Assembly: GCA_021828475.1 (NCBI GenBank)
Contig: JAJZIY010000029.1
Location: 1 to 39,429, forward strand
DNA: 39,429 nt
Origin: Actinomycetes bacterium
GTDB lineage: Bacteria; Actinomycetota; Acidimicrobiia; Acidimicrobiales; Palsa-688
Direction: 5' to 3'
Shown here: positions 24,655 to 32,077 of the stretch, in pieces
How positions within the stretch are numbered: position 1 is the first letter of the stretch
Layout of the letters: the number at the start of each line of letters is the position of its first letter
Position numbers and translations under genes: made by a program
Notes under the pieces: generated by a model
Told to the model about the DNA's origin: nothing
Database searches by the model: none
Seen by the model: only the letters and a program-made list of their open reading frames with translations

Positions 24655-26850
24655 CTATGCCGAGGGTGGTTCGGTCAGCACCACCAGGTGACGCCCGAGC
24701 AGTTGCAGCTCCGACCCCGCCCCCTGGAGCTGGGGGCGTTCGACGGGCAGGAGGTCCGAAGTGTCGAGGACGACCTTCCAGGGCCCTCCCCAGGCCTCTT
24801 CCGGTAGGCGGAAGGCCAGGGCCTGGTCCCAGCCGTTGATGAGCATGTAGAAGGAGGCCCCCGACAGGCGGTGGCCGCGGTGGTCGTGGCCTGTCACGGC
24901 GCGTCCGTTGAGCAGCACCGCCAGGGACTTGGCGTAGCCCGTAGCCCAGTCGTCGTCCGTCATGAGGCCGCCGTCCGGCCTGAACCATGCGATCTCCGCC
25001 GTCTCGGGCGATACACCGGAAGCCGGTGCCTCCCGGTAGAAGCGGCGCCGGTGGAACACGGGGTTGCCCTGGCGCAGCTCGACCAGGGCCGCCGTCCACT
25101 CCAGCAGTTGGGTGTCGGCGTGGTCCCAGTCGTACCAGGAGATCTCGTTGTCCTGGCAGTAGGCATTGTTGTTGCCCTGCTGGCTGCGCCCGAGCTCGTC
25201 GCCGCCGAGCAGCATGGGGACGCCGAGGGAGAGCACCAAGGTGGCGAGCATGTTGCGCACCTGGCGCCGGCGCAGCTCGGCGACGGCGGGATCGTCCGTT
25301 GGCCCCTCGGCCCCGCAGTTCCAGGACCGGTTGTCGTCGTTGCCGTCGCGGTTGCCTTCGTGGTTGCGCTCGTTGTGCTTGGAGTCGTAGGAGACGAGGT
25401 CGGCCAGGGTGAAGCCATCGTGAGCGGTGATGAAGTTGACCGAAGCGGACGGGCGCCGCCCCGTCGCCTCGTACAGGTCGGAGCTGCCGGCCAGGCGGTT
25501 GGCGAGCTCGCCGACGGTGGTGGCCTCCTCCCGCCAGAAGTCCCTGACGGAGTCGCGGTAGCGGCCGTTCCACTCGGACCACAGCACCGGGAAGTTGCCG
25601 ACCTGGTAGCCGCCGTCGCCGACGTCCCAGGGCTCGGCGATGAGCTTGATCTGGCTGACGACCGGGTCCTGGTGGATGAGGTCGAAGAAGGCCGACAGCT
25701 TGTCGACGGCGTGGAACTGGCGGGCCAGGCTTGCGGCCAGGTCGAAACGGAAACCGTCGACGTGCATCTCGAGCACCCAGTAGCGCAGGGAGTCCATGAG
25801 CAGCTGGAGCATCTGGGGGTTGCTCACGTCCATCGTGTTGCCGGTGCCGGTGGTGTCCGTGTAGTACCTCGGGTCCTCAGGGTTGAGCCGGTAGTAGCTC
25901 GGGTTGTCGAGGCCGCGGAAGCAAAGTGTCGGGCCCAGGTGGTTGCCCTCGGCCGTGTGGTTGTAGACGACGTCCAGGATCACCTCGATCCCGGCCGCGT
26001 GCAGCGAGCGCACCATGGCTTTGAACTCGTTGACGACGCGGTGGCCGGGGCGCGACGCGTAACCCTGGTGGGGAGCGAAGAACCCGATGGTGTTGTAGCC
26101 CCAGTAGTTGCGCAGGCCCTGGTCGACCAGGTGCTGTTCGTCGATGAAATGTTGGACGGGCATCAGCTCCAGAGCGGTGATGCCCAGGCGGTGGTAGTGG
26201 TCGAGCATGGCCGGATGGGCCGCGCCGGCGAAGGTCCCTCGCAGCGCCGGCGGGACGTCGGGGTGCCGCCATGTCAGGCCGCGTACATGGGTCTCGTATA
26301 TGACAGTGTCCTGCCAGGGCCGGCGCGGCCGGCGGTCCTCGGCCCACTCGAAGGACGTGTCCACCACGACCGACTTGGGCATGTACGGCGCGGAGTCCGT
26401 GCCATCGGGCTCCAGGTCGTCGCCGCCCTTGTACCCGTAGACCTCCGGGCCCCAGCGCACCTCGCCCGAGATGGCCTTGGCGTAGGGGTCCAGGAGCAAT
26501 TTGGCGTGGTTGGCCCGCAGCCCCCTGCCGGGGTCGTAGCGGGCCTTGACCCGGTAACCGTAGAGCTGGCCCGGCTCGGCGTCCTCCAGGTAGCCGTGCC
26601 AGACGTAGGCCTCGACCTCCTCGAGCTCGTAGACCGTCTCGTTGCCGGTTTCGTCGAACAGGCAGAGGTCCACCGCTTCGGCACTCTGGGAGAACACGGC
26701 GAAGTTGGTGCCGGAACCGTCCCACGTGGCCCCCAACGGGTAGGGCTCACCGGGGGCCGGGGCGCCGGGGGCCGGTGAGCCGGGCGACGCGGTGAACGCT
26801 GAGGGAAAGCCCGTGGATGAGGTCTGGGACGGTCGGCTTGGGTCGGGCAT
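24655..26850 (-). CDS. glgX: Glycogen debranching enzyme GlgX
   Basis: The 731-residue protein is a GH13 glycogen debranching enzyme (GlgX/TreX), which hydrolyses alpha-1,6 branches. The N-terminal CBM48 domain starts at YPLGATWDGSGTNFAVFSQSAE. The catalytic barrel holds nucleophile Asp370 (DGFRFDLA), acid Glu406 (LIAEPWD) and Asp478 (ITAHDGFTLADL). YNHTAEG, GDELGRSQQGNNNAYCQDNE and ISWYDW are strong subfamily signatures. The ATG lies 8 nt after a TAGCCT -10 box, so transcription may be leaderless. The first 30 residues are Ser/Pro/Ala-rich and probably disordered. bldD follows on the same strand after 119 nt. Both could be read from this promoter, but bldD seems to have its own. Confidence 0.95.
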   Translation of the reverse strand: MPDPSRPSQTSSTGFPSAFTASPGSPAPGAPAPGEPYPLGATWDGSGTNFAVFSQSAEAVDLCLFDETGNETVYELEEVEAYVWHGYLEDAEPGQLYGYRVKARYDPGRGLRANHAKLLLDPYAKAISGEVRWGPEVYGYKGGDDLEPDGTDSAPYMPKSVVVDTSFEWAEDRRPRRPWQDTVIYETHVRGLTWRHPDVPPALRGTFAGAAHPAMLDHYHRLGITALELMPVQHFIDEQHLVDQGLRNYWGYNTIGFFAPHQGYASRPGHRVVNEFKAMVRSLHAAGIEVILDVVYNHTAEGNHLGPTLCFRGLDNPSYYRLNPEDPRYYTDTTGTGNTMDVSNPQMLQLLMDSLRYWVLEMHVDGFRFDLAASLARQFHAVDKLSAFFDLIHQDPVVSQIKLIAEPWDVGDGGYQVGNFPVLWSEWNGRYRDSVRDFWREEATTVGELANRLAGSSDLYEATGRRPSASVNFITAHDGFTLADLVSYDSKHNERNHEGNRDGNDDNRSWNCGAEGPTDDPAVAELRRRQVRNMLATLVLSLGVPMLLGGDELGRSQQGNNNAYCQDNEISWYDWDHADTQLLEWTAALVELRQGNPVFHRRRFYREAPASGVSPETAEIAWFRPDGGLMTDDDWATGYAKSLAVLLNGRAVTGHDHRGHRLSGASFYMLINGWDQALAFRLPEEAWGGPWKVVLDTSDLLPVERPQLQGAGSELQLLGRHLVVLTEPPSA

Positions 26851-26858
26851 GAGGGGTC

Positions 26859-26864
26859 AGGCTA
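26859..26864 (-). promoter_or_regulatory. Putative -10 box (TAGCCT) of leaderless glgX
   Basis: On the minus strand TAGCCT is followed by 8 nt and the ATG of glgX with no ribosome site. The same TAGCCT hexamer appears before the LLM gene and the MMPL gene. Confidence 0.45.
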
Positions 26865-26985
26865 ACGGCGCAGGGTGCCGTTCGTCACGCCCGGCGGGCC
26901 GGGGCAGCGTACGCGTCCCCTTGTTGGGCCTGGCCCGTGACTGGCACGGGCACGGCGCCGGGCGGGCGCAGCGCCTGAGCGCGCT

Positions 26986-28119
26986 TCAGCCCCACCAGAG
27001 AGCACTGGCGGTGACCGCGTAGAGGGCGACCAGCGCGACACCCTCCAACCACGAGTACTCGCCGTCGTAGACGACCACGGTGACCACGCCGACGGCGATG
27101 GCCAGCGCCCCCACGAGCAGGGAGGGCAGCACCATGGTCAGCTGCACGCGACCGACCAGGGGGCTGAGCAGCACCAGCAGGGGGGTCAGGAAGAGGGCGA
27201 TCTGCAGCGGGCTGTTCAGGATGGTGCTGATCGCGTAGTCGGCCCGGGCTTTCCAAGCGAAGCGGATGCCGGCCACGTTCTCCACTGCGTTGGAGGCGAT
27301 GGCCACGATGACCAGGCCGGTGAACACCTGCGAGATGCCGAGGGTGCGCGTGGCCGGCGTGAGGGCGGCGACGAACCAGTCCGACACCAGTGCCGAGGCG
27401 AGGGCCGCCGCCACCAGTAGCACGACCGGTGAGGCAAGCTCACGCGACCAGGGCCGCCCAACCTGCGGCGCTCCTGCCCCAGGCCCCGGCGCGCCGCCGG
27501 GCGGCGGCGAGCCCTGCGAGTTCAGGGTGCCCGTGGCTACGGCCCCCGGCCCGCCGCTCAGCCAGAAGGGGATGCTGGCCGCGTAGACGAGGAGCAGGAC
27601 GATCGCGACCACGTCCGAGAGCGCGTCGGCATGGTGGGTGGCGGGCGTGTGGAGCCGGACAGCGAGGGTGGGGACGAGCATGGCCCCGACCGCCAGGGCC
27701 AGGAGCGTGACCAGCATCCGGGGAGCCTCGGGGTCGAAGCGCTGCATCCCGTGCCGCATGCCACCGCTCAGGAAGGCGACCCCGAGCACGAGCAGCAGGT
27801 TGGCCAGAACGGACCCTACGAGGGCAGCCTGCACGACGTGGACGAGGCCGGCTCGGAGGGCGAAGATCCCGACCAGCAGCTCGGGAAGGTTGCCCAGGCT
27901 GGACTGGAGCAGGCCGGTGGGACCGGGCCCGAGCCGTTCGCCCACCTGCTCGATGGACTGGCCGACGACGGCGGCCAGGGCGGCCAAGGCGAGGGCGGCC
28001 ACGATGAAGCGCGTGACGTCAGGGGCACCCGCCAGCACGGTGACGGCGGTCGCGACCGTCAGGAGGGCAGCGGCCCCTGCCGCCAGGTGGCCCTCCCTCA
28101 TAGCGGACCCAGCGGCCAT
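26986..28119 (-). CDS. CaCA-family cation/proton antiporter (Ca2+/H+ exchanger-like)
   Basis: The 377-residue protein has about 10-11 hydrophobic helices in two inverted halves. Each half carries an alpha-repeat typical of the CaCA superfamily. The first reads SLGNLPELLVGIFALRAGLV, then GSVLANLLLVLG; the second reads IVAIASNAVENVAGIRFAWK, then ILNSPLQIALFL. The Glu in each (NLPE and NAVE) is the expected cation ligand. A cytosolic Gly/Pro-rich loop (about residues 200-240) joins the halves. ChaA/VCX-like Ca2+/H+ exchange across the cell membrane is inferred. The ATG at 28119 lies 10 nt after a TAGGGT -10 box; an ATG six codons later is possible. The open frame upstream of it would run into the tRNA-Cys gene and is rejected. 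Confidence 0.87.
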   Translation of the reverse strand: MAAGSAMREGHLAAGAAALLTVATAVTVLAGAPDVTRFIVAALALAALAAVVGQSIEQVGERLGPGPTGLLQSSLGNLPELLVGIFALRAGLVHVVQAALVGSVLANLLLVLGVAFLSGGMRHGMQRFDPEAPRMLVTLLALAVGAMLVPTLAVRLHTPATHHADALSDVVAIVLLLVYAASIPFWLSGGPGAVATGTLNSQGSPPPGGAPGPGAGAPQVGRPWSRELASPVVLLVAAALASALVSDWFVAALTPATRTLGISQVFTGLVIVAIASNAVENVAGIRFAWKARADYAISTILNSPLQIALFLTPLLVLLSPLVGRVQLTMVLPSLLVGALAIAVGVVTVVVYDGEYSWLEGVALVALYAVTASALWWG

Positions 28120-28129
28120 CAAGGCCAAG

Positions 28130-28135
28130 ACCCTA
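28130..28135 (-). promoter_or_regulatory. Putative -10 box (TAGGGT) before the antiporter gene
   Basis: On the minus strand TAGGGT matches TANNNT, 10 nt before the ATG at 28119. This supports that start and a near-leaderless mRNA. Confidence 0.4.
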
Positions 28136-28178
28136 ACAGGGGTGTGCGGCCCCGAGCGCGGGGTGTCGCCCGGCGTTG

Positions 28179-28184
28179 TACAGT
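28179..28184 (+). promoter_or_regulatory. Putative -10 box (TACAGT) of tRNA-Cys
   Basis: TACAGT matches TANNNT and would place the transcription start about 15 nt before the mature tRNA. It lies in the 86-bp divergent gap shared with the antiporter promoter. No good -35 is visible. Confidence 0.4.
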
Positions 28185-28205
28185 GAGACGGCCGGTGCCA
28201 GCCCA

Positions 28206-28280
28206 GGCGGCGTGGCCGAGTGGTCCAGGCAAGGGCCTGCAAAGCCCTCTACAGCGGTTCGATTCCGCTCGCCGCCTCCA
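28206..28280 (+). tRNA. tRNA-Cys (anticodon GCA)
   Basis: A full cloverleaf can be drawn. The acceptor is GGCGGCG with CGCCGCC, the D arm is GCC/GGC, and the anticodon stem is AGGGC/GCCCT with loop CTGCAAA (anticodon GCA). The variable loop is 4 nt. The T arm is AGCGG/CCGCT with loop TTCGATT. The discriminator base is T, as CysRS requires, and the 3' CCA is encoded at 28278-28280. Confidence 0.97.
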
Positions 28281-28281
28281 A

Positions 28282-28303
28282 CACCGCCCCTGTGGGTGCG
28301 GTG
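28282..28303 (+). terminator. Terminator-like hairpin after tRNA-Cys
   Basis: CACCGC and GCGGTG (6-bp arms) enclose CCC-TGT-GGG with one bulged T, giving a stem of about 9 bp directly after the encoded CCA. No T-tract follows. Confidence 0.45.
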
Positions 28304-28417
28304 CCATGTCGGCAGGGGCCCGCTCGGGGCGATCATCGGATGGTTGGCACCCAATGTTCACCTGGGCTTTACCCGTCCTCCCTCTCGCCGCCACGTCGGG
28401 GACGTCGGATTGGGAAC

Positions 28418-28624
28418 ATGACGATGCGCCCTGAGAACCCCCTGAACCTCAGCTCAGCCTCCGCCTACGTTGTCGAGTGGCAACTTTGGGACGAGCCCTA
28501 CGCGGGTGCCGCACCGTCGACGGCGGTGGCTGGGAGCGAGGATCCGTTCGGCCTGTGGCGGCCTAACGGAGACGACTGGGAGCATGCAAAGGCCCTGACG
28601 TTGAGGATGCCGCTGGCCGCCTGA
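28418..28624 (+). CDS. Small hypothetical protein (68 aa)
   Basis: I do not recognise a family. The frame starting ATG-ACG-ATG at 28418 encodes an acidic protein rich in Trp and Asp with a natural-looking composition (VVEWQLWDEPYAG and DPFGLWRPNGDDWEHAKAL), unlike the Arg/Pro/Ala-rich shadows on other frames. It has no signal peptide or membrane segment. Five tryptophans in 68 residues and the C-terminal ALTLRMPLAA tail are its distinctive traits. The start could also be the second ATG (28424). It lies 137 nt after tRNA-Cys with no clear ribosome site, so translation is unproven. Confidence 0.45.
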   Translation: MTMRPENPLNLSSASAYVVEWQLWDEPYAGAAPSTAVAGSEDPFGLWRPNGDDWEHAKALTLRMPLAA

Positions 28625-28698
28625 CGAGCCTGGACATTGCCCAGGCGCCGAGCCCGCCTGGCGCGGACGTCGAAGTGACGGCGCGCGCAGGCGATTGG

Positions 28699-28726
28699 CC
28701 CGGCTGCCCCCCCAACGGCAGCCGGG
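28699..28726. terminator. Perfect 10-bp hairpin, terminator-like
   Basis: CCCGGCTGCC (28699-28708) and GGCAGCCGGG (28717-28726) are perfectly complementary around an 8-nt loop. It lies 75 nt after the stop of the small ORF. No T-run follows, so this would be a tract-less terminator or another RNA structure. Confidence 0.5.
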
Positions 28727-28975
28727 CAGTTGCAGGGAGTGGCACTCCCCGCCAGCCGGGCCCGGTCGGGGCGGACCGCTCCCACCGGGCCGGCGCTGGG
28801 CGGGGCGGGGGCGGGGGTAGGAGCCCACGGGCCGCTTCGCCGTCGAGAGCCGGTGGGCCCCGCAAGCGGGGTGGTGGCTACCGGGGTACCGACCGGCAGG
28901 CATGACGGGCGGGTCATGGCCGAGTGCGCTCCCGTGGTGCGCGGCTCGCTCGGGCCACCGCCGGGCGGCCGGCAC

Positions 28976-28981
28976 TAGCCT
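28976..28981 (+). promoter_or_regulatory. Putative -10 box (TAGCCT) of the LLM oxidoreductase gene
   Basis: TAGCCT lies 36 nt before the GTG at 29018, giving a leader of about 30 nt that contains an AAGGAGG ribosome site 8 nt before the start. Confidence 0.45.
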
Positions 28982-29017
28982 CGGGGCGTAGGCGAGGCCA
29001 GCGAAGGAGGTCGGCAG

Positions 29018-29959
29018 GTGGAGGTGAGGGGGAGGAAGCTGCATTTCGGGGTGCAGTTGCAGGCCCAGAGGACGGACTGGGCCGGTTATGCCCGAGCCGT
29101 GAGGGCCGTCGAGGAGCTGGGCTTCGGCTCGGTGTGGACCTTCGACCACATGCTGCCGTTCGCCGGGCCCGACGACGGCTCCTGCTTCGAGACCCTGACG
29201 ACGATGGGCGCCCTTGCCCTGCTGACGGAGCGCGTGCGCATCGGGGCGCTCGTAAATGGCGTGCTGTACCGCGACCCGGCGACGCTGGCCAAGGCCGCCG
29301 CCCAGGTGGACCGGATGACTGGTGGCCGGCTGGACTTCTCGCTCGGGGCGGCGTGGGCGGAGCGCGAGTTCCGTGCCTACGGCTTGGGCTTTCCTTCGCT
29401 TGCCGAGCGCTACGGCCGGTTGGAGGAGGCGCTCGAAGTGGTCACCGCCCTCTGGTCGGCGCCCCGCACGACCCTCAGCGGGCGGTACTACCGTCTCGAC
29501 GACGCACCCTGCGAGCCCAAGCCGGTGCAGGTCCCCCTGCCCGTCACGGTCGGAGGTTCGGGGCTCGGGTCCCTGCGGGTCGCTGCCCGCTTCGCCCACA
29601 GGCTCAACCTCATCGGCGGCCCGGGGTACTGCGCCCAGCGCTGGGCCAGGTTTGGGCAGTTGTGCGCCGAGCGGGGACGCGACGCGGCCGAGGTGGAGCT
29701 GTCGGTCCATCCGGTCCTGGCAGTGGCCGCCACCGGGGCCGGCGCCCACGAGCTGGCATCGCGCCTCGGCGCCTCCAACAGCGGGCAACCGGGGGAGCCG
29801 GGGGAGGGGTGGCTGACGGGGACGCCGGATGCCGTCGTGGCCCAGATCCGTCGCTACACCGACATTGGGGTGAGCCACTTCGTCTTCGCCCTGCCGCCCC
29901 CGTTCGAGCTGGCCCACCTGCGCCTGTTCGTGCAGGAGGTGGCACCGGCGTTCCAGTGA
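29018..29959 (+). CDS. LLM-class (F420-dependent) oxidoreductase
   Basis: The 313-residue protein is a bacterial-luciferase-like TIM barrel of the kind that uses coenzyme F420 (or FMN) in actinobacteria. Signatures are HFGVQLQAQRTDW at strand 1, ELGFGSVWTFDHM, LTERVRIGALVNGVLYRDPATLAKAAAQVDRMTGGR and LSLGAAWAEREFRAYG-like sequence, then PLPVTVGGSG. These match the F420-dependent LLM subfamily better than FMN monooxygenases. The substrate is unknown. The GTG has a strong AAGGAGG ribosome site 8 nt upstream. It is monocistronic, ended by a hairpin shared with the convergent GGDEF-EAL gene. Confidence 0.87.
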   Translation: MEVRGRKLHFGVQLQAQRTDWAGYARAVRAVEELGFGSVWTFDHMLPFAGPDDGSCFETLTTMGALALLTERVRIGALVNGVLYRDPATLAKAAAQVDRMTGGRLDFSLGAAWAEREFRAYGLGFPSLAERYGRLEEALEVVTALWSAPRTTLSGRYYRLDDAPCEPKPVQVPLPVTVGGSGLGSLRVAARFAHRLNLIGGPGYCAQRWARFGQLCAERGRDAAEVELSVHPVLAVAATGAGAHELASRLGASNSGQPGEPGEGWLTGTPDAVVAQIRRYTDIGVSHFVFALPPPFELAHLRLFVQEVAPAFQ

Positions 29960-30034
29960 TCGGGACTGCCTCGGCGTAGTCCTCTCCGTCTCGGTCGGGG
30001 CCTCGCGCCCGGTGGTCAGGGCTGGGGCCCTGGC

Positions 30035-30053
30035 CGCGCGAGCCTCTCGCGCG
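30035..30053. terminator. Hairpin between convergent genes, likely bidirectional terminator
   Basis: CGCGCGAG (30035-30042) and CTCGCGCG (30046-30053) pair perfectly around CCT in the 99-bp gap between the LLM gene and the convergent PAS-GGDEF-EAL gene. Confidence 0.5.
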
Positions 30054-30058
30054 CGACC

Positions 30059-31879
30059 TCAGGTCAGGCTGGGGATGCCTCTCGGCCCCCTGTCCCGGGC
30101 TCCCGGCACGGGCAATAGGGCACCATGGGTCGCCATCAGGTCGGCGGGTGGCTGGGGCCGGGCCAGGAGGAAGCCCTGGCCTTCGTCGCAACCGAGGGCG
30201 GTGAGCTCCCCGAGCTGGCGATGGGTCTCGATGCCCTCGCCGATGACGGACATCCCCAGAGCATGGGCCATAGCGGTTATGGCGCCGATGATCTCGCGGT
30301 CGCGGTCGCTACCGCCTATGTGGTCCACGAAGGAGCGGTCGATCTTCAAGATGTCGACGTTGAGCCGTTGGACGTGCGCCAGCGTCGAGTAGCCGGTCCC
30401 GAAGTCGTCGAGCGCGAGGCGGACGCCGAGCTCGGACAGTGCGGCGAGGGCCGTGGCGGCCTCACCGATCTCGCCGACCAGGGCGGTCTCGGTGATCTCC
30501 AGGCACAGTTGCGAGGGGGAGACGCCGTGCCGCCTGACGGTTGCCGCCACCCTTTCGACCAGGCTACCGTCGGACAGCTGGCGTCCCGAGACATTGACGG
30601 CGACGGAGAACGAGCTCGGGCAGGTGCCGGTGGCCATCCATTCGGCCAACTGGCGGCAGGCCTCGTCGAGGACGAAGGTGTCGATCAGGCCGATCAGGCC
30701 CCGCTCCTCCGCCAGGGGGATGAAATCGCCGGGAAGGACGACGCCCCTTTCGGGGTGTTGCCAGCGCACCAGGGCCTCCGCTCCCCGCAGGGACTGGTCC
30801 TCCAGGCCGAACAGCGGTTGGTAGAGCAGGAAGAACTCCTGCCGTTCGACGCCGTTGCGCACTGCCTCGTCGAACTCGTGGGTGGCGACGGCACGGCTGC
30901 GCAGATGGGCGTCGAAGACCCTGAAACCGTCCCGACCCGCTGCCTTGGCCTCGTACATGGCTATGTCCGCCTGCTGGAGCAGGGCGCCGGGGTCCGCCAG
31001 CGGGTCGCCGGTCACCGTGACGCCGAGGCTCGCGGTCACGGTCAGATCGTGGCCGTCGTCAACGAACTTGGCGCTCACGGCCTGGACCACGCGGCTTGCG
31101 ATGAGGCGCACGTCGTCGTCCTCGCGCAAAGAGCTGCACAGCAGGACGAACTCGTCGCCGCCGAAGCGGGCCACGGTGTCGCCCCTCCTGCAGATGCGGA
31201 GGAGCCTCCTGGCCACCTCGACCAGGACGCGGTCCCCGGCCTCGTGCCCGAGGGAGTCGTTTATCCCCTTGAAGTTGTCGAGGTCGATGAAGAGCAGTGC
31301 CACCCGCACGTGAGTGCGGTCGAGCGCCGCCAGTGCCTGGGACAGCCGGTCCATGAGTGCCAGGCGGTTGGCCAGACCGGTCACGGCGTCGTGCAGGGCC
31401 TGGTGGGCCAGGGCCTGCTCGGCCATCACCTGGGCCGTGACGTCACGCGAGATCCCGAAAGTGCCTATGACGTTGCCCTCGTCGTCGCGCAGGGGGAGCT
31501 TCGTGGTGGCGACCCAGGCGTCGGGACGGTCGTGGAACGTCTCCTTCTCGACCTTGGCCATGATGGGCTCACCGGTCTGGATCAAACGCTGCTCGTCGGC
31601 GTAGGCGGCGGAAGCGTGCTCCTGGCTGAAGAAGTCGAAGTCCGACTTGCCTATGACGTCGGCCATTTCGGTGCAGTGGGTCTGTTCGGCCAGGAAGCTC
31701 CTGCTGACCAGCAGGAACCGGCTGTGCCTGTCCTTGAAGAAGATCCTCTCGCCGGGCATGGCGAGCAGGTTGCGTATGCACAGGCGTTCGAGGTCGCCCG
31801 AGGGCGCGGGGGTCTCGGGTGCCTGTCGCAATGCGGGGACAGCGGTCCCGTTGCTCTCTCCGGCGCGGTGTTCGGCCAA
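30059..31879 (-). CDS. PAS-GGDEF-EAL protein (c-di-GMP synthesis/degradation)
   Basis: The protein is 606 residues from a TTG at 31879. A PAS domain occupies about 45-165 (GERIFFKDRHSRFLLVSRSF, ending FGISRDVTAQ). A GGDEF domain follows with GGDEF intact at 240-244 and an inhibitory I-site RxxD at 231-234, five residues before it. An EAL domain comes next with EAL at 368-370 and DDFGTGYS further on. Both the cyclase and the phosphodiesterase halves look catalytically complete, so net activity cannot be predicted. There are no membrane segments; the PAS domain probably senses a cytosolic signal. The TTG is chosen because AGGAGG lies 6 nt upstream; a GTG seven codons earlier is the alternative. 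A BldD-type c-di-GMP receptor is encoded 6 kb away. Confidence 0.92.
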   Translation of the reverse strand: MAEHRAGESNGTAVPALRQAPETPAPSGDLERLCIRNLLAMPGERIFFKDRHSRFLLVSRSFLAEQTHCTEMADVIGKSDFDFFSQEHASAAYADEQRLIQTGEPIMAKVEKETFHDRPDAWVATTKLPLRDDEGNVIGTFGISRDVTAQVMAEQALAHQALHDAVTGLANRLALMDRLSQALAALDRTHVRVALLFIDLDNFKGINDSLGHEAGDRVLVEVARRLLRICRRGDTVARFGGDEFVLLCSSLREDDDVRLIASRVVQAVSAKFVDDGHDLTVTASLGVTVTGDPLADPGALLQQADIAMYEAKAAGRDGFRVFDAHLRSRAVATHEFDEAVRNGVERQEFFLLYQPLFGLEDQSLRGAEALVRWQHPERGVVLPGDFIPLAEERGLIGLIDTFVLDEACRQLAEWMATGTCPSSFSVAVNVSGRQLSDGSLVERVAATVRRHGVSPSQLCLEITETALVGEIGEAATALAALSELGVRLALDDFGTGYSTLAHVQRLNVDILKIDRSFVDHIGGSDRDREIIGAITAMAHALGMSVIGEGIETHRQLGELTALGCDEGQGFLLARPQPPADLMATHGALLPVPGARDRGPRGIPSLT

Positions 31880-32002
31880 GGTCTTCCTCCTGACGTCCAC
31901 ACATCGGCCGGCAGGCCGGCAACCTGAGCGGGCGCTCGTTCTCCGGCCCGTCAGATGTTGCGGGCCGCGACGCCTATGAACAGGGCCAGGAGGCAGGGTG
32001 CG

Positions 32003-32022
32003 CCGGCGGTGCCGACCGCCGG
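32003..32022 (-). terminator. Hairpin downstream of the B12 operon
   Basis: CCGGCGGT and ACCGCCGG (8-bp perfect arms) enclose GCCG about 56 nt after the cobO stop on the minus strand. It has no T-tract. The 198-bp gap between cobO and the GGDEF-EAL gene holds no credible gene. Confidence 0.45.
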
Positions 32023-32077
32023 TCCGGTCCAGGGCCCTGCCCTTCACCGGCCGGCCCCGACGGGCACCGCCGGGCCC

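Larger units (their letters stand above)
28625..29017. other. Intergenic region with hairpin and promoter, no gene seen
   Basis: This 393-bp stretch has no frame of credible protein composition. It holds a perfect 10-bp hairpin (28699-28726), a TAGCCT -10 box (28976-28981) and the ribosome site of the LLM gene. A G-rich run of purely G and C (about 28798-28820) lies between them. Confidence 0.5.

Noticed and set aside
28120..28242. 5' extension of the antiporter frame to 28242
   Set aside because: It would run antisense through tRNA-Cys and lacks membrane character; the start at 28119 follows a -10 box.
28220..28417. GTG start inside tRNA-Cys for the small ORF (134 aa)
   Set aside because: It would begin within the mature tRNA and includes low-quality sequence; ATG at 28418 is more credible.
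28454..29917. Long minus-strand frame (487 aa) opposite the LLM gene
   Set aside because: The translation is Arg/Gly/Pro/His-rich with no domain, typical of antisense shadows in high-GC DNA; the plus-strand LLM gene is clear.
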